Assembly (NCBI GenBank): GCA_021731145.1
Contig: JAKFXX010000012.1
Span: forward strand, 1 to 64,000
Length of the DNA: 64,000 nucleotides
Direction: 5' to 3'
Source of the DNA: Gammaproteobacteria bacterium
GTDB taxonomy: Bacteria; Pseudomonadota; Gammaproteobacteria; Ga0077554; Ga007554
Below are positions 55,572-64,000 of the stretch, in pieces. Position numbers and translations under genes: made by a program. How positions within the stretch are numbered: the first letter of the stretch is position 1; each line of letters begins with the position of its first letter. Below the pieces are notes generated by a model, which was not told the origin of the DNA, did not search any database, and worked only from the letters and a program-made list of their open reading frames with translations.

Positions 55572-56662
55572 GATCCCTGATTATGACTAAATGCGTTAAT
55601 ACCTGGCTATGGTGGCCTCTTCTTGCGGTGGCAGTTTTGTTCGCGCCCATGGAGGGGTGGCCCGACTCAGGCGAGACAGCATCTGCGGCAAACAACTCGC
55701 CATCGGTGCTGATTCAAACCAGCCCGGTGCAAGAAGTGCGCATGACGGAAACACTGACCACCTATGGAACAGTAGAGTTTTCACCAGAGTACGTCCAGGC
55801 CATGGACGTCATGACGGAGGTGATGGTGAATCAGGTTTTTGTTGCAGCGGGGCAGCGGGTGCGGCGGGGCGACGCGCTGCTTTCGTTGCGCGCAACGGCC
55901 AACGCCCAGCTCGAATTGGAACGCGCCCGGATCGATGTGACTTTCTCCGAAAAAAATGCAGTGCGATTGCGTGATTTGCTCACCCGACAATTGGCAACCA
56001 ATGCCGAAGTCCAGGCGGCGGAACAGAATCTGTCCAGGGATCAGGCCATTCTCGCCGGTATCCAAAAACGCTTGGGTGGAAAGATAGACAGAGTTTTGAG
56101 CGCCGATATGGACGGTGTAGTGGATGCGGTGAATGTCCGCCAGGGTGATATCGCTGCGCCCGGCACACCCTTGGTGCGCATTGCCAAGGAGGATCGGTTG
56201 CGGGTGCGCCTCGGTGTTGAAGCCGAAGACATTCGCAAGATCAAGACAGGCCAGTCCGTGCAAGTGATGCCGGTTTATGTCAAAGGGACAGCCGTGACTG
56301 GCCAGATTACCCAGGTCTATCAATTGATAGACCCCAAAACGCATTTGATCGAGGTGGTGGTGCCCTTGCCTACCGCCCCCGATATCTTGCCAGGCACGAT
56401 GGTGCGGGGCGATATAGTTCTTCAGACGAGAAACACTCTGGCCATTCCGCGTTCCGCCGTGCTGTATGAGCGCGGTGGTAAGGCTTATGTCTTCGTGAAC
56501 GATAAAGGACAGGCCCGGCGGCGTGGCGTGGATATAGGGCATGATGATGGCCGCTACGTGGAAATCCTCGGTGGACTCGTGAAAAATGAGCGCGTGGTTA
56601 GCCTGGGTAATTATGAACTGACGAACGGCATGAGAGTGCGTACCCAAGGTGGCCATCAATGA
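55568..56662 (+). CDS. RND efflux periplasmic adaptor
   Basis: A 364-residue membrane fusion protein with an N-terminal signal/anchor (about 9-25), barrel-sandwich halves, a short helical hairpin (about 115-160) and beta-barrel domain (AVLYERGGKAYVFVNDKGQARRRGVDIG). It is coupled to both neighbours by 4-bp overlaps. With the flanking genes it forms a complete tripartite pump, unlike the two-gene RND locus at 25.6-29.9 kb. Confidence 0.92.
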   Translation: MRSLIMTKCVNTWLWWPLLAVAVLFAPMEGWPDSGETASAANNSPSVLIQTSPVQEVRMTETLTTYGTVEFSPEYVQAMDVMTEVMVNQVFVAAGQRVRRGDALLSLRATANAQLELERARIDVTFSEKNAVRLRDLLTRQLATNAEVQAAEQNLSRDQAILAGIQKRLGGKIDRVLSADMDGVVDAVNVRQGDIAAPGTPLVRIAKEDRLRVRLGVEAEDIRKIKTGQSVQVMPVYVKGTAVTGQITQVYQLIDPKTHLIEVVVPLPTAPDILPGTMVRGDIVLQTRNTLAIPRSAVLYERGGKAYVFVNDKGQARRRGVDIGHDDGRYVEILGGLVKNERVVSLGNYELTNGMRVRTQGGHQ

Positions 56663-59600
56663 TGAGCGCCTGGTTGCAGCGGCATTGCCGTTCCCTGCTG
56701 TTTCTATTGGCGCTTTTGGCTGTGGGGGGCGGCCTGTTTGCAATGCGCCTGCCGGTGGCGCTGTTTCCCACGATTGATTTTCCTCGTGTAGTGGTCAGCC
56801 TTAATGCCGGGGACCGCCCCGTGGATCGCATGGTGGTGGAGGTAACGCGGCCCTTGGAGCAGGCGCTACGGGCTGTGCCGGATGTTCACGCGATCCGCTC
56901 CACCAGCAGTCGCGGTTCGGCAGACATCGCGGTAACTTTTGCGTGGAACAGCGACATGGTAACCGCTTTGTTGCAGGTGGAGTCCGCGGTGAATCAGGCC
57001 CTTACCTCATTGCCACCAGGGGTAAGTTTTTCAGCGCGCCGGATGGATCCCACTGTCTTTCCCGTACTGGGTCTGGCGCTGACATCAGCCAGCCGTGATC
57101 CGGTTTCCTTACGCGACTTTGCCTATTATCAACTACGTCCAATGCTTTCCGCTGCTCCCGGTGTGGCCCAGGTAGAAGTCCTGGGTGGGCAACAGGCGGA
57201 GTACCAAGTACTGGTGGACCCGGTCCGCCTTCAGGCGCTGGGTTTGACCCCCATTGATGTCGCCACGGCCCTGTCCGCCAACAATGTTGTGACGGCAGTG
57301 GGGCGGCTGGAAGACCGTTACCGCCTGTACCTGATTCTGGCGGATTCGCGGCTGCATAGCCTTGACGAAATCCGCCGTACCATACTGCGTAGCGGTGGCA
57401 GCGGTATTGTCCAACTGGAAGATGTGGCCGATGTGCGCCTGGGACAAATGCCGCAGTGGACGCGGGTGACCGCCAATGGCCGGGATGCAGTGCTGATCAA
57501 CATCAAGCAGCAGCGCAACGCAAACACGGTCGCCATCGTTCAGGACGTCAAGGCACAGTTGGCAGCGTTTAGCAAGAAGATCCCATCGGATATTCAGATC
57601 AAGCCCTATTACGATCAGTCCAATCTCATTACCGACGCGGCATTGAGTGTCCGCGACGCGATCTTCATTGGCGCCTTGCTGGCCGCCGTTATCCTCCTGC
57701 TCTTTCTGCGTAATCTGCGCGTCACCCTGATTATTGCCATTGCGCTGCCAGGTGTGCTGGCGGCTACCGTGCTGTTGTTGTACGTGTTCCACATGAGTTT
57801 CAATATTATGACCCTGGGCGGCATGGCGGCGGCGGTAGGCTTGATCGTCGATGACGGGGTAGTGATGCTTGAACACATCATGCGCCGTCTCAGTGAGGCC
57901 GAGCGTGACACGCCCACGCGGGGCAGGGTGCTGTCAGCCGCCATGGAAATGGGGCGGCCACTGCTGGGGTCATCTCTTGCCACGATCATCGTATTTCTGC
58001 CCCTGGCTTTCTTGGGCGGGGTAACAGGTGGCTTCTTCAAGGCATTGGCCCTCACCATGGCCGCCAGTCTTATCATTTCCTTTTTTGTCGCGTTTCTCGC
58101 CGTGCCATTGTTGGCGGATCTTTGGTTGCGTGAACGTGACGCAGCGCGCCTGGAGGCCGTCGGCCCATGGATGGGGCGTGTACATGCCTTGTATAGGCGC
58201 CTCATGCAACGGCTCATGACGCGCCCAGTGATTGTGCTGCCGGTGATTGTGTTGCTGGGTTTTGTTGGCTACGCCGCTTATACCCATCTGAATTCTGGTT
58301 TCATGCCGCGCATGGACGAAGGTGGCTTCATTCTCGACTACAAGGCCGTACCCGGTACATCGTTGACTGAAACTGACCGGCTGTTGCGTCAGGTGGAAAG
58401 TATTATCACCTCTTTGCCGGAAGTGGACAGTTATTCACGGCGCACCGGTTTGCAGCTCGGCGGGGGATTGACGGAGACCAATCAGGGCGACTTCTTTGTT
58501 CGTCTTAAACCGCTGCCCCGACGCGATATAGAGGCCATCATGGCGGAGTTACGTCAGCGTGTGGAAAATGAGGTGCCTGGCCTGCGTATCGAGACGGCGC
58601 AGCTTATGGAAGACTTGATCGGCGACCTCACTGCCGTTCCCCAGCCCATAGAAGTAAAGATCTTCGGAGACGATGGCACCGTATTGCGCAAGCTGGCGCC
58701 GGAGGTCGCCAGACGCATCGCCAGCGTTCCCGGTGCGGTGGAAGTTTTTGATGGAATCACCATTGCCGGTGACGCCATCGACATTCGCGTCAACCGCGTC
58801 AAGGCGGCCCTCGAAAGTGTTGATCCCGATCTGGTTACCCGCCAGATTCAGGAGCAACTGGCAGGTGCAGTGTCCAGTCAGATTCAATCGGGTGAAAAAA
58901 TGATTGGTATCAGAGTCTGGACTCCAGGGGATCTGCGCAGCCGCATCGAAGTGCTCAATGAGCTGCGCATCCGCGCGCTGGACGGCCATTATCTGCCACT
59001 CAAGCGCGTGGCCGACATCGGTATCACTGAAGGCCAGGCCCAGGTGACACGTGAAAATCTCAAGCAAATGGTAGCCGTGACGGCACGTCTCGAAGGGCGT
59101 GATCTCGGTTCCACCATGCGGGATGTGCAGCGTGTGCTGATGAAGATGAATCTGCCTTCGGGTGTCTATATTGAATACGGCGGGCTTTACCAGGAACAAC
59201 AAAAATCCTTCCGGGATTTGCTCGTGGTTTTTGTCAGTGCAGTGATGTTGGTGACGGTGTTGCTGCTGTTTTTATACGAACGCTTTATTGTGGTGTTGAG
59301 TATCCTGTTAACCACATTGCTGGCCCTGAGTGGCGTCTTTGCGGGCTTGTTCCTGACTGGCGCCGAGCTTAACGTCTCTGCCATGATGGGGATGACGATG
59401 ATCGTCGGCATCGTCACCGAAGTAGCGATTTTTTATTTCGCGGAATTAGACACGCAAGCGCGTCACAGCGCGTCAGATCTGATCGTCGCGGGGATCAAGC
59501 GTATGCGGCCTATCTTCATGACCAGCAGCATCGCTATCCTGGCCCTGATGCCACTGGCTCTGGGAATGGGCGCGGGTTCTGCAATGCAGACACCGTTGGC

Positions 59601-59715
59601 CATTAGCATCATTTCCGGATTGATTGCAGCGGTGCCCCTGGTGCTTCTTTTGATGCCCGCGCTTTACCTGTTTTTTAGTGAGATGCTTGATAGGCGCATG
59701 TTTAAGCACCCGTAA
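56659..59715 (+). CDS. RND efflux inner-membrane transporter
   Basis: A 1018-residue AcrB/CzcA superfamily proton antiporter with twelve TM helices. TM4 reads AAAVGLIVDDGVVMLEHIMRRL: the double Asp is as in HAE pumps, with Gly-Val-Val-Met resembling HME pumps, so the substrate class is ambiguous. It overlaps the adaptor by 4 bp. The PmrA-type box in front of the operon suggests envelope-stress or cation-linked induction; this is inferred. Confidence 0.92.
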   Translation: MMSAWLQRHCRSLLFLLALLAVGGGLFAMRLPVALFPTIDFPRVVVSLNAGDRPVDRMVVEVTRPLEQALRAVPDVHAIRSTSSRGSADIAVTFAWNSDMVTALLQVESAVNQALTSLPPGVSFSARRMDPTVFPVLGLALTSASRDPVSLRDFAYYQLRPMLSAAPGVAQVEVLGGQQAEYQVLVDPVRLQALGLTPIDVATALSANNVVTAVGRLEDRYRLYLILADSRLHSLDEIRRTILRSGGSGIVQLEDVADVRLGQMPQWTRVTANGRDAVLINIKQQRNANTVAIVQDVKAQLAAFSKKIPSDIQIKPYYDQSNLITDAALSVRDAIFIGALLAAVILLLFLRNLRVTLIIAIALPGVLAATVLLLYVFHMSFNIMTLGGMAAAVGLIVDDGVVMLEHIMRRLSEAERDTPTRGRVLSAAMEMGRPLLGSSLATIIVFLPLAFLGGVTGGFFKALALTMAASLIISFFVAFLAVPLLADLWLRERDAARLEAVGPWMGRVHALYRRLMQRLMTRPVIVLPVIVLLGFVGYAAYTHLNSGFMPRMDEGGFILDYKAVPGTSLTETDRLLRQVESIITSLPEVDSYSRRTGLQLGGGLTETNQGDFFVRLKPLPRRDIEAIMAELRQRVENEVPGLRIETAQLMEDLIGDLTAVPQPIEVKIFGDDGTVLRKLAPEVARRIASVPGAVEVFDGITIAGDAIDIRVNRVKAALESVDPDLVTRQIQEQLAGAVSSQIQSGEKMIGIRVWTPGDLRSRIEVLNELRIRALDGHYLPLKRVADIGITEGQAQVTRENLKQMVAVTARLEGRDLGSTMRDVQRVLMKMNLPSGVYIEYGGLYQEQQKSFRDLLVVFVSAVMLVTVLLLFLYERFIVVLSILLTTLLALSGVFAGLFLTGAELNVSAMMGMTMIVGIVTEVAIFYFAELDTQARHSASDLIVAGIKRMRPIFMTSSIAILALMPLALGMGAGSAMQTPLAISIISGLIAAVPLVLLLMPALYLFFSEMLDRRMFKHP

Positions 59716-59738
59716 CACAACACCACGAGGATACCAAC

Positions 59739-60296
59739 ATGAAAAAATTGTTACTTCCCATAACCGCATCATTGATCACATGCCTGATCGCAATCATGCC
59801 TGCCATGCTGCGTGCAGACACATCCCCCGAAAAAGCACTGCAGGAAGCCGAATCGGCATGGAAGGCCAAATGCAACGAGACGGTGACGCCAGAGGTCCGG
59901 CGCTGGGAGTATGACAGGGCGATATTTGAACGCGACAATGATTATTCTGCGGTTGATGATACAGACAAGACTATTACAAATCCGCTGGCGAAGCGTTATC
60001 TGGTCGAAGCCAGATTCCATGTTACCCTCAGTGAACTCACCCAGGTTTTTTCCACGGACCCTGGGTTGGTGCGTTCTGAGATGCGGCTTGCGCAATCGTA
60101 CTTGAAACATTCGCTGGCCGTCCTGAAGGGCTCCGGCCTGTCCAAGGCTCAGCAAAAAATTCAGGAAATAGAAAACGCCTTGGCGCAACTCGAAAAATCG
60201 ATTGACGGTCACTGGAGTGGCTGCTGGGCAGAGCAGGAAAAACAGGTCTTCGAGAGCATAAGGGCCGACATTAAAGATTTGATTGGGATGCTTTAA
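59739..60296 (+). CDS. Secreted protein of unknown function, end of RND operon
   Basis: A 185-residue protein with a signal peptide (MKKLLLPITASLITCLIAIMPAMLRA) and a mostly helical mature part (KLTQ-like repeats absent; LSKAQQKIQEIENALAQLEKSIDG suggests a coiled coil). It starts 24 bp after the RND transporter and appears to be the last gene of the operon. I do not recognise a family; it may be a periplasmic accessory protein of the pump. Confidence 0.75.
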   Translation: MKKLLLPITASLITCLIAIMPAMLRADTSPEKALQEAESAWKAKCNETVTPEVRRWEYDRAIFERDNDYSAVDDTDKTITNPLAKRYLVEARFHVTLSELTQVFSTDPGLVRSEMRLAQSYLKHSLAVLKGSGLSKAQQKIQEIENALAQLEKSIDGHWSGCWAEQEKQVFESIRADIKDLIGML

Positions 60297-60337
60297 AAAA
60301 CCGCCCGTCCTATTAATCGTTCGCTGAAATATTTCTC

Positions 60338-60365
60338 TTGGAATACCCGAGTTTTTTGCTATAGA
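60338..60365 (+). promoter_or_regulatory. Sigma-70-like promoter before a small membrane protein
   Basis: TTGGAA (60338-60343), a 16-bp spacer, and TATAGA (60360-60365). It would give a leader of about 105 nt for the 45-residue protein at 60478. Confidence 0.45.
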
Positions 60366-60477
60366 ATTATTCGTGCAGCGGAGCTTTTGTAGTCCGGTGG
60401 TGCGGTTTGGTAGGTTCCGATGCATGTTGCAACTGGGTTAGTCACTGTTATGGTGTTTATCTGGGAGGGATGTGTCT

Positions 60478-60615
60478 ATGCAGCCAAGCAAGCAAAAGGA
60501 GGTGAAGGATCTTTATCCCATGAAGGATATTGCTCCCACCGTCGCAGGTATTCTGGTAGTCCTTGTTGTCGCGGTGACGTTCGCAAGATTTATCACGTCA
60601 TACGCGAGCTTGTAG
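60478..60615 (+). CDS. 45-residue single-TM protein
   Basis: A small protein starting MQPSKQKEVKDLYPMKDIA, with a TM helix of hydrophobic residues (about 20-38) and a short tail ending ITSYASL. GGAGGG is ideally placed 8 nt before the ATG, a promoter-like sequence lies upstream, and an intrinsic terminator follows the stop by 5 bp, so it looks like a complete monocistronic unit. The family is not recognised. Confidence 0.7.
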   Translation: MQPSKQKEVKDLYPMKDIAPTVAGILVVLVVAVTFARFITSYASL

Positions 60616-60620
60616 GATAG

Positions 60621-60656
60621 GAACGGCCCCGGTTTTTCTATAAGCCGGGGCCGTTC
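60621..60656 (+). terminator. Rho-independent terminator overlapping the ydcF 3' end
   Basis: GAACGGCCCCGG (60621-60632) pairs perfectly over 12 bp with CCGGGGCCGTTC (60645-60656), followed by GTTTTCTTG. It terminates the small-protein gene. The convergent ydcF gene ends at 60638 inside the hairpin; its last residues (NGPGL) are encoded by the right arm. Confidence 0.85.
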
Positions 60657-61441
60657 GTTTTCTTGTCCCCGCTGTTAATTGATCCCCGCAGTCCATACCA
60701 CAGCCGCCCGCCCAGTTCATGCAGGGCATAGCTGGATGTTTGCAGCGCGTGGGCGGAAGGCAGCCAGGCGAATCCGCCCCGTTCAATCGGCCAAGGAGTA
60801 GTGAAGCCGGTGGGAGCGGGAATGATGTTAATCCCCGCTTGCTGGAAGGCCTGTACGGCACGTGGCATGTGCCAGGCGTGGGTGACAAGGTAGATACGTT
60901 GGATGTGTGCCTGTGCAAGGATGGGGCGGCTGAAGCCGGCGTTTTCAGCGGTGGTGTCGCTGCGCTCTTCTGTCCAACGTACCGGAACGCGGAAGTCGTT
61001 GACCAGCACATCTTTCATGATACGTGCTTCGGAGAATGCCCTGCCATGCAGGGCACCGCCGGTAACCAGTATCGGCAGGCCGGTGTGGCGGTGCAGATAC
61101 GCACCGTAGCGCAGGCGTTCCAGGGCGAGCTTGGACGCCGTATCGCCGCCGTATTCCGGCGCGTCATAATTGCGTCCTGCGCCGAGTACAACGATGGCCT
61201 GTGCTTCAGGGTGGCGCAGATCTTCGGCGGTGAGGGCGGGGTAGGTTTGCAGCGAGCGCATCAGCGAGAGTGAAGTGAAGGGTATGCTGAAGATATATAA
61301 GGTCACCAGGGACAGCGCCAACAGGGTGATGGCTGCACGTTTGTATTTACGCAGCAGGATCAGCCCCATCACACCCAGCACCAGATTTATGGCAGGCGGA
61401 AGCACCAGTGATTCGACGGCGCGCGTAAGCAGAATACTCAT
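60638..61441 (-). CDS. YdcF family membrane protein (DUF218)
   Basis: A 267-residue protein with two N-terminal TM helices (about 12-30 and 37-55) and a DUF218/YdcF domain ([68 protein letters not shown]). This resembles ElyC/SanA-type proteins involved in envelope carrier-lipid metabolism. It overlaps cca by 4 bp, downstream of it on the same strand. Confidence 0.88.
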   Translation of the reverse strand: MSILLTRAVESLVLPPAINLVLGVMGLILLRKYKRAAITLLALSLVTLYIFSIPFTSLSLMRSLQTYPALTAEDLRHPEAQAIVVLGAGRNYDAPEYGGDTASKLALERLRYGAYLHRHTGLPILVTGGALHGRAFSEARIMKDVLVNDFRVPVRWTEERSDTTAENAGFSRPILAQAHIQRIYLVTHAWHMPRAVQAFQQAGINIIPAPTGFTTPWPIERGGFAWLPSAHALQTSSYALHELGGRLWYGLRGSINSGDKKTNGPGL

Positions 61442-62667
61442 ACTCTAGGTTCTGCTGAGATGCGGGTTATGGCCGTGATGCGCTGGCGCCGCAGCTTTTC
61501 GGCCAATGCCTCGCCCACAAGACCCTCCGCCACCAGCGCCTTTGCATCCACGGTTTGCGTGGCTTGCAGGGCGGCACGGAAGATGTCGGCCTGCGGATAA
61601 GGTTTGTCCTCATAGCCGGGACGGCCCCGGAAGTCCGCCTCGCAGGCCAGCAAAAAACTCTCGAAGCGCTGCGGGCGGCGCAAGGCGTCGAGTGCTTGCA
61701 GGGTGTCCAGCAAGGTGGATGGGCGCAGCTCGGCGGCGCGGTGGCAGTGGGTATGGTATTGCGCAGTGAGTACGGCAAGATCGCGGTAATCACCAGGCAC
61801 GCGCCAGCGCTTGCACATCGCCTTCGCCAGATCCACGCCACGCGCTTCATGGCCGATGTGGCGCGGCCATTCCTCGGGTGGCGTGGTGCCCTTGCCAAGG
61901 TCGTGCAGCAGCGCTGCAAAGCGCACCTGCGTATCGGGAGACAGGCGCGCGGCCTGATCCAGCACCAGCATCACATGCACGCCGGTGTCGATCTCGGGGT
62001 GGTGTTCGGGCGGTTGGGGTACGCCGAACAGGCGGTCAATATCGGGGAACAATCGTGCCAATGCCCCGCAATCACGCAGCGTCTCGAAAAAACGCGAGGG
62101 ACGTGCCTCGCCCAGTGCGCGCACCAGCTCCGCCCACACTCGCTCCGGCACCAGCGCATCGACCTCGCCCGACTCGACCATCTGGAGCATCAAGGCATTG
62201 GTTTCGTCAGCAACACGGAAGCCCAGAGGGGCAAACCGCGCGGCAAACCGCGCCACGCGCAGGATGCGCACCGGGTCTTCGACGAAGGCGGCCGAGACGT
62301 GGCGCAACCACCGCTGGCGCAGGTCTTCGGCACCATCGTAGGGGTCGATCAGCGTGCCGTCGGGGGTTTCGGCCATGGCGTTAATAGTCAGGTCACGGCG
62401 TACCAGATCATCTTCCAGGGTGACATCGGGCGCGGCGTGTACGCTAAATCCCTTGTAGCCGGGGCCAGTCTTGCGTTCAGTGCGGGCGAGGGCGTATTCC
62501 TCGTGCGTGCTGGGGTGTAGAAAAACCGGAAAATCCTGCCCCACCTGCTTGAAGCCCTGATCCAGCATCTGTTGCGGCGTGGCGCCCACAACAACCCAGT
62601 CCCGATCCTGCACAGGCAGGCCGAGCAGCTTATCGCGCACGGAGCCACCGACTTGATAAATTTTCAC
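61438..62667 (-). CDS. cca: Multifunctional CCA tRNA nucleotidyltransferase
   Basis: Adds and repairs the 3' CCA end of tRNAs. The 409 residues have the class II nucleotidyltransferase head ([30 protein letters not shown]), [11 protein letters not shown], the ATP/CTP templating region [16 protein letters not shown] and a C-terminal HD domain ([14 protein letters not shown]) giving phosphodiesterase activity as in E. coli Cca (412 residues). The tail overlaps ydcF by 4 bp. Confidence 0.95.
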   Translation of the reverse strand: MKIYQVGGSVRDKLLGLPVQDRDWVVVGATPQQMLDQGFKQVGQDFPVFLHPSTHEEYALARTERKTGPGYKGFSVHAAPDVTLEDDLVRRDLTINAMAETPDGTLIDPYDGAEDLRQRWLRHVSAAFVEDPVRILRVARFAARFAPLGFRVADETNALMLQMVESGEVDALVPERVWAELVRALGEARPSRFFETLRDCGALARLFPDIDRLFGVPQPPEHHPEIDTGVHVMLVLDQAARLSPDTQVRFAALLHDLGKGTTPPEEWPRHIGHEARGVDLAKAMCKRWRVPGDYRDLAVLTAQYHTHCHRAAELRPSTLLDTLQALDALRRPQRFESFLLACEADFRGRPGYEDKPYPQADIFRAALQATQTVDAKALVAEGLVGEALAEKLRRQRITAITRISAEPRV

Positions 62668-62876
62668 TTGTTCCCTCGGTCGTTAGTCATGGCGGGCGTT
62701 AAGCGGACGAAATGGTCATAAACTGGCATTATAAAGCATAGCGCACCCTCGCTGGCAGCGCCCGGCCAAGCATCGTTCGGGTGGGCCTTGAATGTATCCT
62801 CACACCGCCATGAAATGTATTATATCTTGCCAGTCTTACATACCAGCCATTGCTGGAAAAGGAATCATAAACACCC

Positions 62877-64000
62877 ATGGCCAGAGCTAAAGCAGCAAAA
62901 GAAATAAAAGAAGAGCCATTGGAAAAGCAACTCTGGAAGGCTGCCGACAAGCTGCGCAAAAACATCGACGCCGCCGAATACAAACATGTTGTGCTGGGGC
63001 TGATCTTCCTCAAATACATCTCCGACTCTTTCGAGGAAATGTTCAACAAGCTGCAAGCACGCGAAGGCGAGTATGCCGGGGCCGACCCAGAGGATAAGGA
63101 CGAATACAAGGCGGAGAATGTTTTCTTTGTGCCGCCGGAGGCGCGCTGGTCCTTTCTGCTGGCCAAGGCTAGGCAGCCAGATGTTGGCACTTTTATCGAT
63201 GCGGCGATGGATGCCATCGAAAAGGAAAACCCCTCCCTCAAGGGCGTGCTGCCCAAAGTGTTTGCGCGGCAAAACCTCGACCCCACCAGCCTGGGCGGGT
63301 TAATTGACCTGGTGGGCAATATCGCGCTGGGCAATGCCAAGGCCCGCAGCGCCGATGTGCTGGGCCATGTGTTTGAGTATTTTTTGGGTGAGTTCGCGCT
63401 GGCCGAGGGCAAGCAGGGCGGCCAGTTTTACACGCCGCGCAGCATTGTTGAATTGCTGGTCGCCATGCTGGAACCCTACAAAGGCCGGGTGTTCGATCCC
63501 TGCTGCGGCTCCGGCGGCATGTTCGTGCAGTCGGAAAAATTCGTCGAAGAGCATCAAGGCCGCGTCAACGACATTTCTATCTACGGGCAGGAGAGTAACC
63601 AGACCACCTGGCGGCTGGCCAAGATGAACCTCGCCATACGCGGCATCGACAGCTCGCAAGTGAAATGGAACAACGAAGGCTCCTTCCTCAACGATGCCCA
63701 CAAAGATCTGAAGGCCGACTTCATCATCGCCAACCCGCCATTCAATGTCAGCGACTGGAGCGGCGACCTGCTGCGCGGCGATGGCCGCTGGCAATATGGC
63801 GCGCCGCCTGTGGGCAATGCCAATTTCGCCTGGTTGCAGCACTTCGCCTATCACCTCAATTCGCAGGGTAAAGCGGGCGTGGTGCTGGCCAAGGGCGCAC
63901 TCACCAGCAAAACCAGCGGCGAAGGCGAAATCCTGTTTATCGATGCGCGCAATTTGGGCCACCTCATCAATCGTCGCACCAAAGAACTCTCGCACGACGA
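62877..64000 (+). CDS. hsdM: Type I restriction-modification system methyltransferase subunit (partial, internally deleted)
   Basis: N-terminal 374 residues of HsdM, running off the window. It starts [20 protein letters not shown], with the helical N-domain, SAM-binding [14 protein letters not shown] and catalytic [11 protein letters not shown], so it is an N6-adenine methyltransferase. After [12 protein letters not shown] the sequence jumps straight to [19 protein letters not shown]. In family members about 50 residues (the ADLVDCMVALPGQLF region) lie between these blocks. The deletion is in frame and lies at a GGCGAA direct repeat. hsdS and hsdR would be expected beyond the window. Confidence 0.85.
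   Translation, partial: MARAKAAKEIKEEPLEKQLWKAADKLRKNIDAAEYKHVVLGLIFLKYISDSFEEMFNKLQAREGEYAGADPEDKDEYKAENVFFVPPEARWSFLLAKARQPDVGTFIDAAMDAIEKENPSLKGVLPKVFARQNLDPTSLGGLIDLVGNIALGNAKARSADVLGHVFEYFLGEFALAEGKQGGQFYTPRSIVELLVAMLEPYKGRVFDPCCGSGGMFVQSEKFVEEHQGRVNDISIYGQESNQTTWRLAKMNLAIRGIDSSQVKWNNEGSFLNDAHKDLKADFIIANPPFNVSDWSGDLLRGDGRWQYGAPPVGNANFAWLQHFAYHLNSQGKAGVVLAKGALTSKTSGEGEILFIDARNLGHLINRRTKELSHD

Noticed and set aside
60420..60620. A 66-codon frame overlapping the small membrane protein gene
   Set aside because: The alternative frame starting at 60478 has the well-placed Shine-Dalgarno and a coherent TM helix; this one has neither.

Overview
This window looks like a chromosomal segment of a gammaproteobacterium, probably a Chromatiales-like environmental lineage. 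The evidence is the run lipB-lipA, tag, hslV-hslU, a DUF971 gene, ubiE-ubiJ-ubiB, the separate accA/tilS and cca/ydcF blocks, and a moderately high GC content. A DUF3579 gene, a family I associate mainly with betaproteobacteria, is a minor discordant sign. I saw no tRNA, rRNA or CRISPR array.

Layout. 1-5.3 kb: a 2-Cys peroxiredoxin, prmC, and a metal-uptake set (small His/Cys membrane protein, outer-membrane protein, ZnuA-like binding protein, ZnuB-like permease) with no ATPase gene. 5.3-12.3 kb: a signalling island with an Hpt protein, a CHASE2 hybrid histidine kinase and a LysM-FecR protein on the minus strand, and two paralogous REC-HD-GYP proteins on the plus strand. 12.3-24 kb: housekeeping genes (ABC-F ATPase, yqaA, lipoate synthesis, DNA repair, HslVU, ubiquinone synthesis). 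24-33.3 kb: a glycerophosphodiesterase, an RND efflux pair behind a long operator-like palindrome, and a 1071-residue MalT-like regulator with an OmpR/BTAD C-terminus. 33.7-37.2 kb: dnaE.

37.2-45.6 kb is the accessory region. It holds an inverted repeat, a hicB gene with an internally deleted hicA, a well-formed integron attC-like site, a DUF3579 gene, a large SpvB/Rhs polymorphic-toxin gene split by a one-base frameshift, a candidate immunity gene, and two REP-associated tyrosine transposases (RAYTs), each enclosed by its own inverted pair of REP hairpins. A minus-strand antitoxin-like gene has had its 3' end replaced by the second RAYT unit.

45.8-64 kb: a CBS protein, accA and tilS, then a block that I read as one regulon. 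A QseBC/PmrAB-type two-component system lies among two PepSY proteins, an NRAMP-related transporter with no normal start codon, a small membrane protein and a complete tripartite RND efflux operon. Three YTTAAG-N5-YTTAAG-type direct repeats sit about 6-10 bp before -10-like hexamers in front of these genes. The window closes with ydcF, cca and a type I restriction methyltransferase (hsdM) that appears to lack about 50 internal residues and runs off the end.

Two themes recur. Palindromic repeats supply the stop codons of three unrelated genes (prmC, yqaA, the antitoxin). In addition, three accessory genes (hicA, spvB/rhs, hsdM) carry small lesions.
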